In this document: piece after piece, positions 7,226-13,419 of the stretch | How the letters are laid out: every line of letters begins with the position of its first letter | Numbering within the stretch: position 1 is the stretch's first letter | Source: an uncultured Ignavibacteria bacterium | Lineage (GTDB): Bacteria > Bacteroidota > Ignavibacteria > Kapaibacteriales > UBA2268 | Length of the DNA stretch: 24,242 nucleotides | NCBI GenBank assembly: GCA_903911805.1 | Contig: CAIWET010000096.1 | Coordinates: 1-24,242 of the forward strand | Direction: 5' to 3' | The notes under the pieces: model-generated | What the model saw: only the letters and a program-made list of their open reading frames with translations | Told to the model about the DNA's origin: nothing | Database searches by the model: none | Made by a program: the position numbers and the translations under genes

Positions 7226-7561
7226 CTAATTTAATGCTGTTTGATAGTTATCTATTATTTCTTTGTTGATATTATCTAATTCAATCTGTGCATAATCTGT
7301 TTGATAGTATTGCAATTGATCAATTAAACTTAAATATGATTTGCATTCTTCAAGACTACTATTTACTCTTACAAATGCTCTGATTTTTTTAATTCTCTCA
7401 TTTTCTTGCAGACCTTTTTCTAAAATATCTGTTAAATTATGAGTGCAATTTTTTAATTTATTGCTGATTTTATAAATATCTCTATCTTCAATAAAATTAG
7501 AAATATATTTCAATTCATTCAAGAAACTTTCTGTTTTCAATACTAATTCATTTATTTTCAT
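7226..7561 (-). CDS. small helical protein between flgN and flgK, possible flagellar chaperone
   Basis: A 111-residue protein that I do not recognise. It starts at the ATG at 7561 (MKINELVLKT), supported by GGAGG at 7570-7574 with 8-nt spacing. A longer in-frame reading starting at 7636 overlaps flgN, adds residues that do not look helical-polar like the rest, and lacks such a site. The whole chain is predicted helical with heptad-like spacing (LNELKYISNFIEDRDIYKISNKLKNC, then IDQLQYYQTDYAQIELDNINKEI). It has no signal peptide or membrane segment and a high Lys/Glu/Asn content. Its size and position between an export chaperone and its client FlgK suggest a second FliT/FlgN-type chaperone or a chaperone regulator. 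It does not look like the anti-sigma factor FlgM. The function is inferred from context only. Confidence 0.78.
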   Translation of the reverse strand: MKINELVLKTESFLNELKYISNFIEDRDIYKISNKLKNCTHNLTDILEKGLQENERIKKIRAFVRVNSSLEECKSYLSLIDQLQYYQTDYAQIELDNINKEIIDNYQTALN

Positions 7562-7569
7562 TTTAGATA

Positions 7570-7574
7570 CCTCC
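7570..7574 (-). promoter_or_regulatory. Shine-Dalgarno site fixing the start of the 111-aa gene
   Basis: GGAGG on the minus strand, 8 nt before the ATG at 7561. It is one of the strongest ribosome-binding sites in the window and argues against the longer N-terminal reading of this frame. Confidence 0.75.
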
Positions 7575-7589
7575 ATTTGTTTTGAAATA

Positions 7590-8018
7590 TTATATTTTAA
7601 CATTGCAAACGTGATTAGAATTTTTAGAAAATACATTAAATATCTCTTTAACTGAAGTCGAAGCTCTAGTAGAGAGAATTCTGTTTGCAGAGTTCAAAGT
7701 CTGCAATTTTAAAGTCAATTTACTCAATTTATCTTTGTATTCTCTAACTACAGGAGAATTGAGTTTTTTTGCAATTAATGAAATTGGCAATGATGTTGCA
7801 TCTTTGAAATTTAAGTTCAATGCCGTCATCAAAAACTTAATTCTTTGTTGTTCAGTTTCTCTTAAGTTCTTTGCAAAATTAACTTGATAAGCTGTAATTT
7901 GCTCAAGTTCCTTAATGTCGATTCTTATTAAAGCGATTTGCTGTCTTTCGGCAAGTTCAACCATACCGTCAAGCAGTTTTTCTATATGTTCAAGATATTG
8001 AATTAATTTCTTTTCCAT
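7590..8018 (-). CDS. flgN: FlgN-family flagellar export chaperone
   Basis: A 142-residue cytoplasmic helical protein with the FlgN pattern: an N-terminal amphipathic helix (LIQYLEHIEKLLDGMVELAERQQIALIRIDIKELEQI), a central helix with ETEQQRI (the family's 'E..R..L/I' motif) and a C-terminal helix (YKDKLSKLTLKLQTLNSANRIL) used for client binding. FlgN delivers FlgK and FlgL to the export gate, and both are encoded just downstream. It starts 3 bp after flgJ with no independent ribosome-binding site, so it is probably coupled. Sequence similarity is weak, as is usual for this family; operon position carries much of the weight. Confidence 0.82.
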   Translation of the reverse strand: MEKKLIQYLEHIEKLLDGMVELAERQQIALIRIDIKELEQITAYQVNFAKNLRETEQQRIKFLMTALNLNFKDATSLPISLIAKKLNSPVVREYKDKLSKLTLKLQTLNSANRILSTRASTSVKEIFNVFSKNSNHVCNVKI

Positions 8019-8021
8019 TTT

Positions 8022-8927
8022 CTATAATTTCGAATACTGATTTAAATAACTTTTAACTCTTCTAACGTAATTTTGAGTTTCGCTAAAAGGTGGAACTCCA
8101 TTATATTTGTCCACGTTGCCAGGACCTGCATTATAAGCTGCCAAAGCTTTATCAAGATTATTGTCGTATTTATCAAGCATTGAAGAAATGTATTTGGTTC
8201 CACCCATTATATTCTGAGCTGGATCGAAAACATTATTTACGCCCAAATCTTTAGCAGTTCCATCCATCAATTGCATTAATCCTTTTGCTCCTGCTCCAGA
8301 ACGTGCATCATTTCTTCCAGCAGATTCTGCTGTAATGATTGATTTTATCAAATCTGCAGAAACTCCAAATTTTTCTGATGCTTTAGAAATAATTGAATCA
8401 TAATTGCTGATTCTTTCAATAGCTTTTGCATTTATATTATTAGCAGAAGCCTTTTCTACAAAATTGTTAACTGCTTTAACTTCTTTATTATCAGTAGTTG
8501 CTGAATTAATAGGGGAAGTTGTATAATCCTGTATTGATTTAATCTTATTAGTAATCGTCGGGAATGAACTTTCGCCAGTGATTGTTTTATATATCATCTC
8601 TCCAATTCCGATTCCTTGTCCTGATTTTGAAATATAATCTCCAAAAAGCATATCGCCATATTGCTTTAATGAGTCAGCTCCAAAATTCATTTCGCCTTCA
8701 GCTTTTCCTTCTTCTTCGTCCAACTGAGCTTCTTTCATTTGCTTCATCATCATATTTACGAACATTGATTCGAAACTACGTGAAGTTTGCTCAATTTTTT
8801 TCTTTTCTTCTGGAGAATACTCTTGAGTAGATCCTAAATTCTGAGCACCTTTTAAATTATCTAATTTTGAATTTAGAAGATTTAATGAAGTCATACCATT
8901 GTCAATATTTGAAATAAAGTCGCTCAT
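8022..8927 (-). CDS. flgJ: FlgJ: rod-binding domain fused to SLT lytic transglycosylase
   Basis: A 301-residue two-domain protein. Residues about 40-120 are the FlgJ rod-binding/capping domain (SRSFESMFVNMMMKQMKEA, then LKQYGDMLFGDYISKSGQGIGIGEMI). After a Ser/Thr/Asn-rich linker, residues about 175-300 form a soluble-lytic-transglycosylase (GH23) domain: ITAESAGRNDARSGAGAKGLMQLM with catalytic Glu201, then ALAAYNAGPGNVDKYNGVPPFSETQNYVRRV. It opens the peptidoglycan for the rod in the periplasm. Salmonella FlgJ carries a GH73 glucosaminidase instead, so the enzyme half is of another family, as seen in several non-gammaproteobacterial lineages. There is no Sec signal, in line with export through the flagellar apparatus. 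The start overlaps flgI by 4 bp (ATGA); flgN follows after 3 bp. Confidence 0.95.
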   Translation of the reverse strand: MSDFISNIDNGMTSLNLLNSKLDNLKGAQNLGSTQEYSPEEKKKIEQTSRSFESMFVNMMMKQMKEAQLDEEEGKAEGEMNFGADSLKQYGDMLFGDYISKSGQGIGIGEMIYKTITGESSFPTITNKIKSIQDYTTSPINSATTDNKEVKAVNNFVEKASANNINAKAIERISNYDSIISKASEKFGVSADLIKSIITAESAGRNDARSGAGAKGLMQLMDGTAKDLGVNNVFDPAQNIMGGTKYISSMLDKYDNNLDKALAAYNAGPGNVDKYNGVPPFSETQNYVRRVKSYLNQYSKL

Positions 8928-10108
8928 TGAATCACCAATTCCCCCTGGAGTGAACCAGCTTCTTTGAGTGCCTGAAATATTGAGATAAGGTCTCTTGGTG
9001 ATACTTTTAATGTATTAAGAGCATCAGCCATATTTTGAACTGAATTTCCAGTTGGCATCAATGCAACTGCTTCATTTTTTTCTTCTTTTGCAAATATATT
9101 ATAAACTTCTTTCATTTTTCTGATAAGAAAATCATAATTTATTCCCAATGGATAGCCATACATATTTCCTAAACCACCACCCATTATTGGATTATTCATT
9201 CCACCAATACTAGTTGGAAATGCAGGTAATTGCGGAGCAACATAATTTTTCTGAATTGAAATTTCAAGTCCTCCGTGAGCAACAACTGCTGGTAATAATT
9301 GAACGTTTCCGCCAACAACTACAGTTCCTGTTCTCTCATTTATAACTACTTTTGCAACTGCATCAGATTGAATAGCTAATCCTTCAATTTGTGCAACTAA
9401 CGTTGTATATTGATTTGCTTGAGTTCCAGCTGGTAAAGTAATTTCTACTGTTGCTGGGTCAATTGATACTGCAGCATTTGCTAATCCAGCAGATGCATTG
9501 ATTGCAGTTGCAACTCTTGTTGAAGTAGTAAAATCAGGCTCTCTTAAAGTAACTCTAATTTTTTGATTAGTAACAAATGAACTTACTGATGGCAAATCAA
9601 GTACTAATCCATTTGGAATTCTTCCAGCAGTAACAAAGTTTTTCCCTGCTCTTGAACCACCTGATTGGAAATCATAACCACCAACACTCAAAGCACCTTG
9701 TGCAAATCCAATTACATTTCCGTCAGAAGTGGACATTGGAGTCATTACTAAAACTCCGCCTTGAAGTGAAGATGCGTCACCAATAGAGGAAACTAAAATA
9801 TCTACTTTAGAACCTTTTTTGGAAAATGACTGCATATTGGCTGTTACCATAACTGCAGCTACGTTTCTAACTCTTGGATTTGTTTGAGGTACTGTTAATC
9901 CAAATCTCTTTAACATATTAGTAACTGATTGCACTGTAAAAGAGGACATTTGGTTGTCGCCAGTATTATTAAGTCCGGTAACTAAACCGTAACCAATAAC
10001 CTGAACTGTACCAAATCCCTCGATTTGTGCAATATCTTTAATTCTTGCAGCATTCAAATCAAGCCCCAAGAATCCAAGAATTGTCAATATGATAAAGATT
10101 TTTTTCAT
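8924..10108 (-). CDS. flgI: flagellar P-ring protein FlgI
   Basis: A 394-residue periplasmic P-ring subunit. A Sec signal peptide spans 1-20 (MKKIFIILTILGFLGLDLNA, cleaved before ARIKD). The mature protein opens with the hallmark RIKDIAQIEG, then VIGYGLVTGLNNTGDN. NVAAVMVTANM, GGVLVMTPM and ERTGTVVVGGNV are further FlgI landmarks. The C-terminus (NMADALNTLKVSPRDLISIFQALKEAGSLQGELVIQ) matches the family. An insertion of roughly 30 residues, rich in Gly/Met/Asn, lies around 298-345 before the conserved C-terminus and makes it longer than the usual 365-370. It lies 1 bp after flgH and overlaps flgJ by 4 bp. FlgA in the same operon is its assembly chaperone. Confidence 0.96.
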   Translation of the reverse strand: MKKIFIILTILGFLGLDLNAARIKDIAQIEGFGTVQVIGYGLVTGLNNTGDNQMSSFTVQSVTNMLKRFGLTVPQTNPRVRNVAAVMVTANMQSFSKKGSKVDILVSSIGDASSLQGGVLVMTPMSTSDGNVIGFAQGALSVGGYDFQSGGSRAGKNFVTAGRIPNGLVLDLPSVSSFVTNQKIRVTLREPDFTTSTRVATAINASAGLANAAVSIDPATVEITLPAGTQANQYTTLVAQIEGLAIQSDAVAKVVINERTGTVVVGGNVQLLPAVVAHGGLEISIQKNYVAPQLPAFPTSIGGMNNPIMGGGLGNMYGYPLGINYDFLIRKMKEVYNIFAKEEKNEAVALMPTGNSVQNMADALNTLKVSPRDLISIFQALKEAGSLQGELVIQ

Positions 10109-10109
10109 C

Positions 10110-10718
10110 TTAAAATAATACTCTCAAGAATTTTGTTATCCAACCTGGCTCTTGCATTTTAGTTACATTGCCTTCGCCATCAATTGTTAATGTCAAATCC
10201 ATAATACTGTAAGAATAAACTGAGTTATTACTCATAACGTCCACAGGTCTTACAGTTCCTTTAATAATAATTTTTTGTGCTTCACCATTAATTTTGGTAT
10301 TTCTTGTGCCTTCGATTATCAAATTTCCGTTGTCATCAACCTCAATTACTCTAGCACTAAGCTTGGAGCGAATAGATTCTTTTCGTTGATTCGCACCACC
10401 ACCTTTAAATCCATTACCAGTATTTAAACTACCATCAAGGTTAAATTTTCCTGAAGTAGTTCCAGTACTTGTGCTACCACCTACACCTAAAGATAAATCA
10501 GAAGCACGACTTTCGGAAGTAGTTGCTGAATTATCAGCACTTGTTTCTTCGGTAATCAATACCATAATAGCATCACCAATTTTAAAAGCTTTTACATCAG
10601 AGAAAAGTGATCTAGTATGATTTTGAACAAATTGAGCGTTAAGGGCATCCATGCCAAAAAGAAGCAACATCCCTATTGCTACTAAGCCCAATTTACTATT
10701 TAAATATACTTTTTTCAT
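10110..10718 (-). CDS. flgH: flagellar L-ring protein FlgH, non-lipoprotein form
   Basis: A 202-residue outer-membrane L-ring subunit. The conserved body is present: SLFSDVKAFKIGDAIMVLITEETSA (38-62), a Gly/Ser/Thr-rich middle, GNLIIEGTRNTKINGEAQKIIIKGTVRPVDV, and the EPGWITKFLRVLF end. The N-terminal signal (hydrophobic through about residue 28, ALNA before QF) ends in a signal-peptidase-I site. There is no Cys anywhere in the protein, so there is no lipobox and it cannot be lipidated as E. coli FlgH is. It also lacks the roughly 50-residue extension that follows the lipid Cys in E. coli. The ring would have to be held by packing on the FlgI ring or by other contacts. The gene lies between flgA (5 bp) and flgI (1 bp). 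Confidence 0.94.
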   Translation of the reverse strand: MKKVYLNSKLGLVAIGMLLLFGMDALNAQFVQNHTRSLFSDVKAFKIGDAIMVLITEETSADNSATTSESRASDLSLGVGGSTSTGTTSGKFNLDGSLNTGNGFKGGGANQRKESIRSKLSARVIEVDDNGNLIIEGTRNTKINGEAQKIIIKGTVRPVDVMSNNSVYSYSIMDLTLTIDGEGNVTKMQEPGWITKFLRVLF

Positions 10719-10723
10719 TTTTC

Positions 10724-11437
10724 TTAATCTACATTAATTATAACAGTGCCGTCACTATTAAATTTACCCTGAAATACTCCCTGGTACCCTTCACGCTTAA
10801 CTCGTAAGTTGTTGCCTTCCTCTGCGTCCTGCAATGCAACACCGGAAGTTCTAATACTGACGGCACCGGATTTTACTATTAAAGTTACTTTGTCACCTCT
10901 TTTAACGCTGCTTCCAATGTTAATCAAAGCTTTGCTAAGAATATTTCCTTTCGAAATATTTCTTTTAGCTTTCATACCTCTTAAAGAGTTTATTGAATAG
11001 AATAAATCCTCTTTAAAATTAGTAACTTCTTTTTTTTCAATTTTCAAATTACGATCGTCTAGAATCTCACCACTAATAATTGTTTGCTCAGCAACCACTA
11101 CATTGCGGTATAACTTTATTCTAGCCGGTATTTCTGTATATCGTAAAAGTGTGCCATTCTTTCTGAATTCAATTTTCAAAGTAATATTACCTTGCAAATT
11201 GTCAATATTCGTAACAATATTTGCCACTACTTCATTTTCATCAAACTCTTGATTAGAAATAACTTTAGGCAAAGAAACAATCGCATCTTCACCAACATTT
11301 TTATAAATATAATTTTCGCAAGCCTTTTTCAATTTCTCTTGCGAGAAAGTGGACTTAGCAATAGCAGTGTGGCTGATAAAAGTCACTGTGGCTAATATTA
11401 ACACACTTCTTAAAAATATTTCTAATTTTGCTTTCAT
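10724..11437 (-). CDS. flgA: flagellar P-ring assembly chaperone FlgA
   Basis: A 237-residue periplasmic chaperone for FlgI polymerisation. The signal peptide ends near residue 27 (HTAIA/KST). An N-terminal domain (about 30-105) is followed by the SAF-type region, with IKLYRNVVVAEQTIISGEILDDRNLKIEKKEV, then SLRGMKAKRNISKGNILSKALI, and the C-terminal beta-clip DKVTLIVKSGAVSIRTSGVALQDAEEGNNLRVK. This order is diagnostic for FlgA. The final residues (GVFQGKFNSDGTVIINV) match the family's 'G.V.. dG.V.V' ending. Length is normal. It is 18 bp after flgG and 5 bp before flgH; no strong ribosome-binding site is seen. Confidence 0.93.
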   Translation of the reverse strand: MKAKLEIFLRSVLILATVTFISHTAIAKSTFSQEKLKKACENYIYKNVGEDAIVSLPKVISNQEFDENEVVANIVTNIDNLQGNITLKIEFRKNGTLLRYTEIPARIKLYRNVVVAEQTIISGEILDDRNLKIEKKEVTNFKEDLFYSINSLRGMKAKRNISKGNILSKALINIGSSVKRGDKVTLIVKSGAVSIRTSGVALQDAEEGNNLRVKREGYQGVFQGKFNSDGTVIINVD

Positions 11438-11455
11438 AATTTCACTTAAAAATTA

Positions 11456-12244
11456 CTACCTTTTCAAATTTACTGCTGTACTTAATACGTCATCTGCAGT
11501 TTTAACGGATTTGGAATTTAGCTCATAAGCTCTTTGGGCAACAATCATATTAACCATTTCTTCAACAATATCAACATTTGAAGTTTCAACTGCATTTTGA
11601 ATTATTTGGCCAGTATTATTATAACCAGGTTGGTCGAAATATGGTTTTCCTGAAGCAGCAGATTCTTGATAAATATTATCGCCCATAGCTTTTAATCCAG
11701 CTGGGTTGATAAATCTTGCAAGTTCAACTTGTCCAAGAGTTTGTTCTGTTACACCATCATTTAGAGTAGCTTTGATAATGCCATCTTTGCTTATCTGAAC
11801 TTGAACTGCATCAGATGGAACAGAAATACCCGGTTCGAGGACAAATCCTTGAGCCGTTGTTATCTGACCATTTCTATCCAATTGAAATTCACCATTTCTG
11901 GTATAAGCTTGAGTATTATCTTGCCTTCTAACCATAAAGAAACCTTCACCATTAATGGCAAGGTCTAAAGGATTGCTTGTGGCTTTAACGTCACCTTGAG
12001 AAAATTCTTTGTTGGTGGCTATAATCTGAGTACCAGATCCAATCTGAACTTCATTGAGTGGCTCTCCGCCAATTCTTTGGTTGCCTCCTGCAGGTCTCAA
12101 TGTTTCATAAAGTAGATCCTGGAATTCAGGACGATTCTTTTTATAACCGTTAGTATTAACGTTGGAAAGGTTGTTCGAAATAATTTCGATATACCTCTGC
12201 TGGGCAGATAAGCCAGTTGACGCTGTTCTGAGTGTTTTATCCAT
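11456..12244 (-). CDS. flgG: flagellar distal rod protein FlgG
   Basis: A 262-residue rod subunit. The N-terminal helix has the rod/hook signature TASTGLSAQQRYIEIISNNLSNVNTNGYKKNRPEF. It is followed by the FlgG-specific stretch DLLYETLRPAGG, which makes the distal rod rigid and straight, and by GSGTQI...KEFSQGDVKATSNPLDLAINGEGFFMV. The C-terminus NVDIVEEMVNMIVAQRAYELNSKSVKTADDVLSTAVNLKR is the family's D0 helix. Length equals that of E. coli FlgG (260). A strong ribosome-binding site, AGGAGGAGG at 12256-12264, lies about 11 nt before the start and just after the flgF stop. Confidence 0.97.
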   Translation of the reverse strand: MDKTLRTASTGLSAQQRYIEIISNNLSNVNTNGYKKNRPEFQDLLYETLRPAGGNQRIGGEPLNEVQIGSGTQIIATNKEFSQGDVKATSNPLDLAINGEGFFMVRRQDNTQAYTRNGEFQLDRNGQITTAQGFVLEPGISVPSDAVQVQISKDGIIKATLNDGVTEQTLGQVELARFINPAGLKAMGDNIYQESAASGKPYFDQPGYNNTGQIIQNAVETSNVDIVEEMVNMIVAQRAYELNSKSVKTADDVLSTAVNLKR

Positions 12245-12255
12245 AAAAAATTATA

Positions 12256-12264
12256 CCTCCTCCT
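12256..12264 (-). promoter_or_regulatory. strong Shine-Dalgarno site of flgG
   Basis: AGGAGGAGG on the minus strand directly after the flgF stop. Its doubled GGAGG core suggests that flgG is translated more strongly than its neighbours, in keeping with the larger number of distal rod subunits. Confidence 0.7.
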
Positions 12265-12268
12265 GAGA

Positions 12269-13051
12269 TTAATAGAACCTGCCCATCCCGATACTTTTAT
12301 CGAGAGTGTCATTATTTGTTTGAATTACTTTACTTCCTAATTCAAACATTCTTTGCAACTCAATCATAGAAACCATCTCATTGATAATGTTTACATTCGA
12401 ATTTTCAATCCATCCTTGGCGTACGTCTGCCGCTTCCTGCGGAACATTACTTACATTTGCTTCAGCTTTTGGAACAAAATAAGCATTTGAGGATCTAGTT
12501 AACTGGTTTGGATCGTCCACTTCAACAATTTGAACTGCACCGATATTATTACCATTAGCTATTACCTCGCCTTTTGAATTTACCTCGAGCTTTACGTTGC
12601 TCGAATTTTCGAAATTTGCATCATCAACAAGAAAATCTCTTTTAATGTTTAGTTCTCCGCTGTTCCCTAAGAGCATTTTGCCATCCATGGCGGCAATCGT
12701 ACCTTCCGTAGTCAATTTGAAATGCCCTGAACGTGTTAGGAAACGGTTACCGGCTTCATCCTGAAGAACAAAGAATCCTTTCTCGTTTCCTATAGCGAGA
12801 TCTAATACATTTTCTGTTTGTTGCATAGCACCCTGTGAGAAATCTGTGTAAGAGCCAATAGGTGGGTCATCCTGCTCAACCTGTTCGGGAACATTATTAA
12901 AATGTCCTCTGGCGCTTATCAAATTTCTCTCAAATACATTGGCACGTTTAAAGCCTGGTGTAGAAGCATTTGCCAAATTATTGGCAGTTACTTCCAACCT
13001 GGTTTGTTGGGGAACCATTCCCATTGCCGCAGTATAGATTTCTTTGAGCAC
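12269..13051 (-). CDS. flgF: flagellar proximal rod protein FlgF
   Basis: A 260-residue rod protein of the FlgF/FlgG family: N-terminal signature TAAMGMVPQQTRLEVTANNLANASTPGFKRANVFE, central SYTDFSQGAMQQTENVLDLAIGNEKGFFVLQ, and C-terminal D0 helix NVNIINEMVSMIELQRMFELGSKVIQTNNDTLDKSIG. It lacks the rigid-rod insert seen in FlgG and is first in the operon, so FlgF is the best call. The start codon is GTG (13049-13051), with AAGGA 8 nt upstream, and the N-terminus lines up with family members. It heads the flagellar transcript; its leader carries the sigma-54-like promoter and GGA-loop hairpins described separately. flgG starts 24 bp downstream. Confidence 0.93.
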   Translation of the reverse strand: MLKEIYTAAMGMVPQQTRLEVTANNLANASTPGFKRANVFERNLISARGHFNNVPEQVEQDDPPIGSYTDFSQGAMQQTENVLDLAIGNEKGFFVLQDEAGNRFLTRSGHFKLTTEGTIAAMDGKMLLGNSGELNIKRDFLVDDANFENSSNVKLEVNSKGEVIANGNNIGAVQIVEVDDPNQLTRSSNAYFVPKAEANVSNVPQEAADVRQGWIENSNVNIINEMVSMIELQRMFELGSKVIQTNNDTLDKSIGMGRFY

Positions 13052-13059
13052 TAAAATTA

Positions 13060-13064
13060 TCCTT
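13060..13064 (-). promoter_or_regulatory. flgF ribosome-binding site, also a GGA motif
   Basis: AAGGA on the minus strand with 8-nt spacing to the GTG start. It is the last of four GGA motifs in the leader. If a CsrA-like protein binds the upstream hairpins, this site would be the one blocked; that role is inferred. Confidence 0.55.
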
Positions 13065-13086
13065 ATAATAAATTTTTATATTTTAA

Positions 13087-13099
13087 TTGCGTCCTGCAA
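13087..13099 (-). promoter_or_regulatory. leader hairpin with AGGAC loop, proximal
   Basis: On the minus strand, TTGC-AGGAC-GCAA is a perfect 4-bp stem with GGA exposed in a pentaloop closed by C-G. It shares the heptamer CAGGACG with the distal hairpin at 13120-13146. It lies about 22 nt upstream of the flgF ribosome-binding site. Confidence 0.5.
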
Positions 13100-13119
13100 A
13101 TATCAACTTCCTGTTCTTT

Positions 13120-13146
13120 ATTATGCATTCGTCCTGAAAGCATAAT
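13120..13146 (-). promoter_or_regulatory. leader hairpin with AGGAC loop, distal, at predicted transcript start
   Basis: The outer stem ATTATGC/GCATAAT is a perfect 7 bp. Inside it, after a single T-T mismatch, TTC-AGGAC-GAA gives three more pairs and a pentaloop exposing GGA. The outer stem starts at the position where the predicted sigma-54 transcript would begin (about 13147), so the mRNA would open with this structure. A third GGA (AAC-AGGAA-GTT, 13105-13115) lies between the two hairpins. Confidence 0.55.
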
Positions 13147-13157
13147 GAGATAGCAAT

Positions 13158-13173
13158 TTCAAGTAACGTGCCA
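13158..13173 (-). promoter_or_regulatory. candidate sigma-54 promoter for the flagellar operon
   Basis: The minus strand reads TGGCACG-TTAC-TTGAA. It matches the -24/-12 consensus TGGCACR-N4-TTGCW in spacing and at all specified positions except the C of the -12 GC, which is A. The -24 GG is at 13171-13172. Initiation about 12 nt downstream would fall near 13147, giving a leader of about 96 nt. Sigma-54 control of rod/hook operons is common in several phyla; here it is inferred from the motif only. Confidence 0.6.
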
Positions 13174-13410
13174 AAGATTTTTTAATCCTGTAAGTTGTTG
13201 ATAATATTGATGATATGTGAAACAGCATTTTTAAGTGCTTATAAAAATGGCTAAAAATATGGTGGCTAAATATAAACAGTGGAGGTGTTTGGCTAAAAAT
13301 AACCGCTAAATTATGTGGAATTAATATATTTATATTTGAATTTCAATATTCCCAATAAAAGAAATTTAATTACATATTTTTCGTTATTGTTCAAAAATAT
13401 TATTACAATT

Positions 13411-13415
13411 AGGAG
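13411..13415 (+). promoter_or_regulatory. Shine-Dalgarno site fixing the paaZ start
   Basis: AGGAG ends 4 nt before the ATG at 13420. This supports the 678-aa reading over a longer in-frame reading from 13315, whose N-terminus looks non-coding. Confidence 0.6.
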
Positions 13416-13419
13416 AATT

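Larger units (their letters stand above)
13052..13419. other. intergenic control region between flgF and paaZ
   Basis: A 368-bp gap between divergent genes. The half nearest flgF holds the sigma-54-like promoter and structured leader. The half nearest paaZ holds four GCTAAA repeats (starting at 13250, 13265, 13292 and 13305) and, at 13331-13338, TATATTTG, which fits the Bacteroidota -7 element TAnnTTTG. No good -33 element was found, so that promoter call is weak. No tRNA or other RNA gene seen. Confidence 0.5.

Noticed and set aside
7226..7561. FlgM (anti-sigma-28) candidate
   Set aside because: FlgM is often encoded near flgN, but the characteristic C-terminal sigma-binding pattern is not visible and the chain looks like one long helical bundle.
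13247..13309. 20-codon open frame (MAKNMVAKYK...) upstream of paaZ, possible leader peptide
   Set aside because: No ribosome-binding site; it is open mainly because two GCTAAA repeat spacings are multiples of three. No attenuator-like alternate stems seen.
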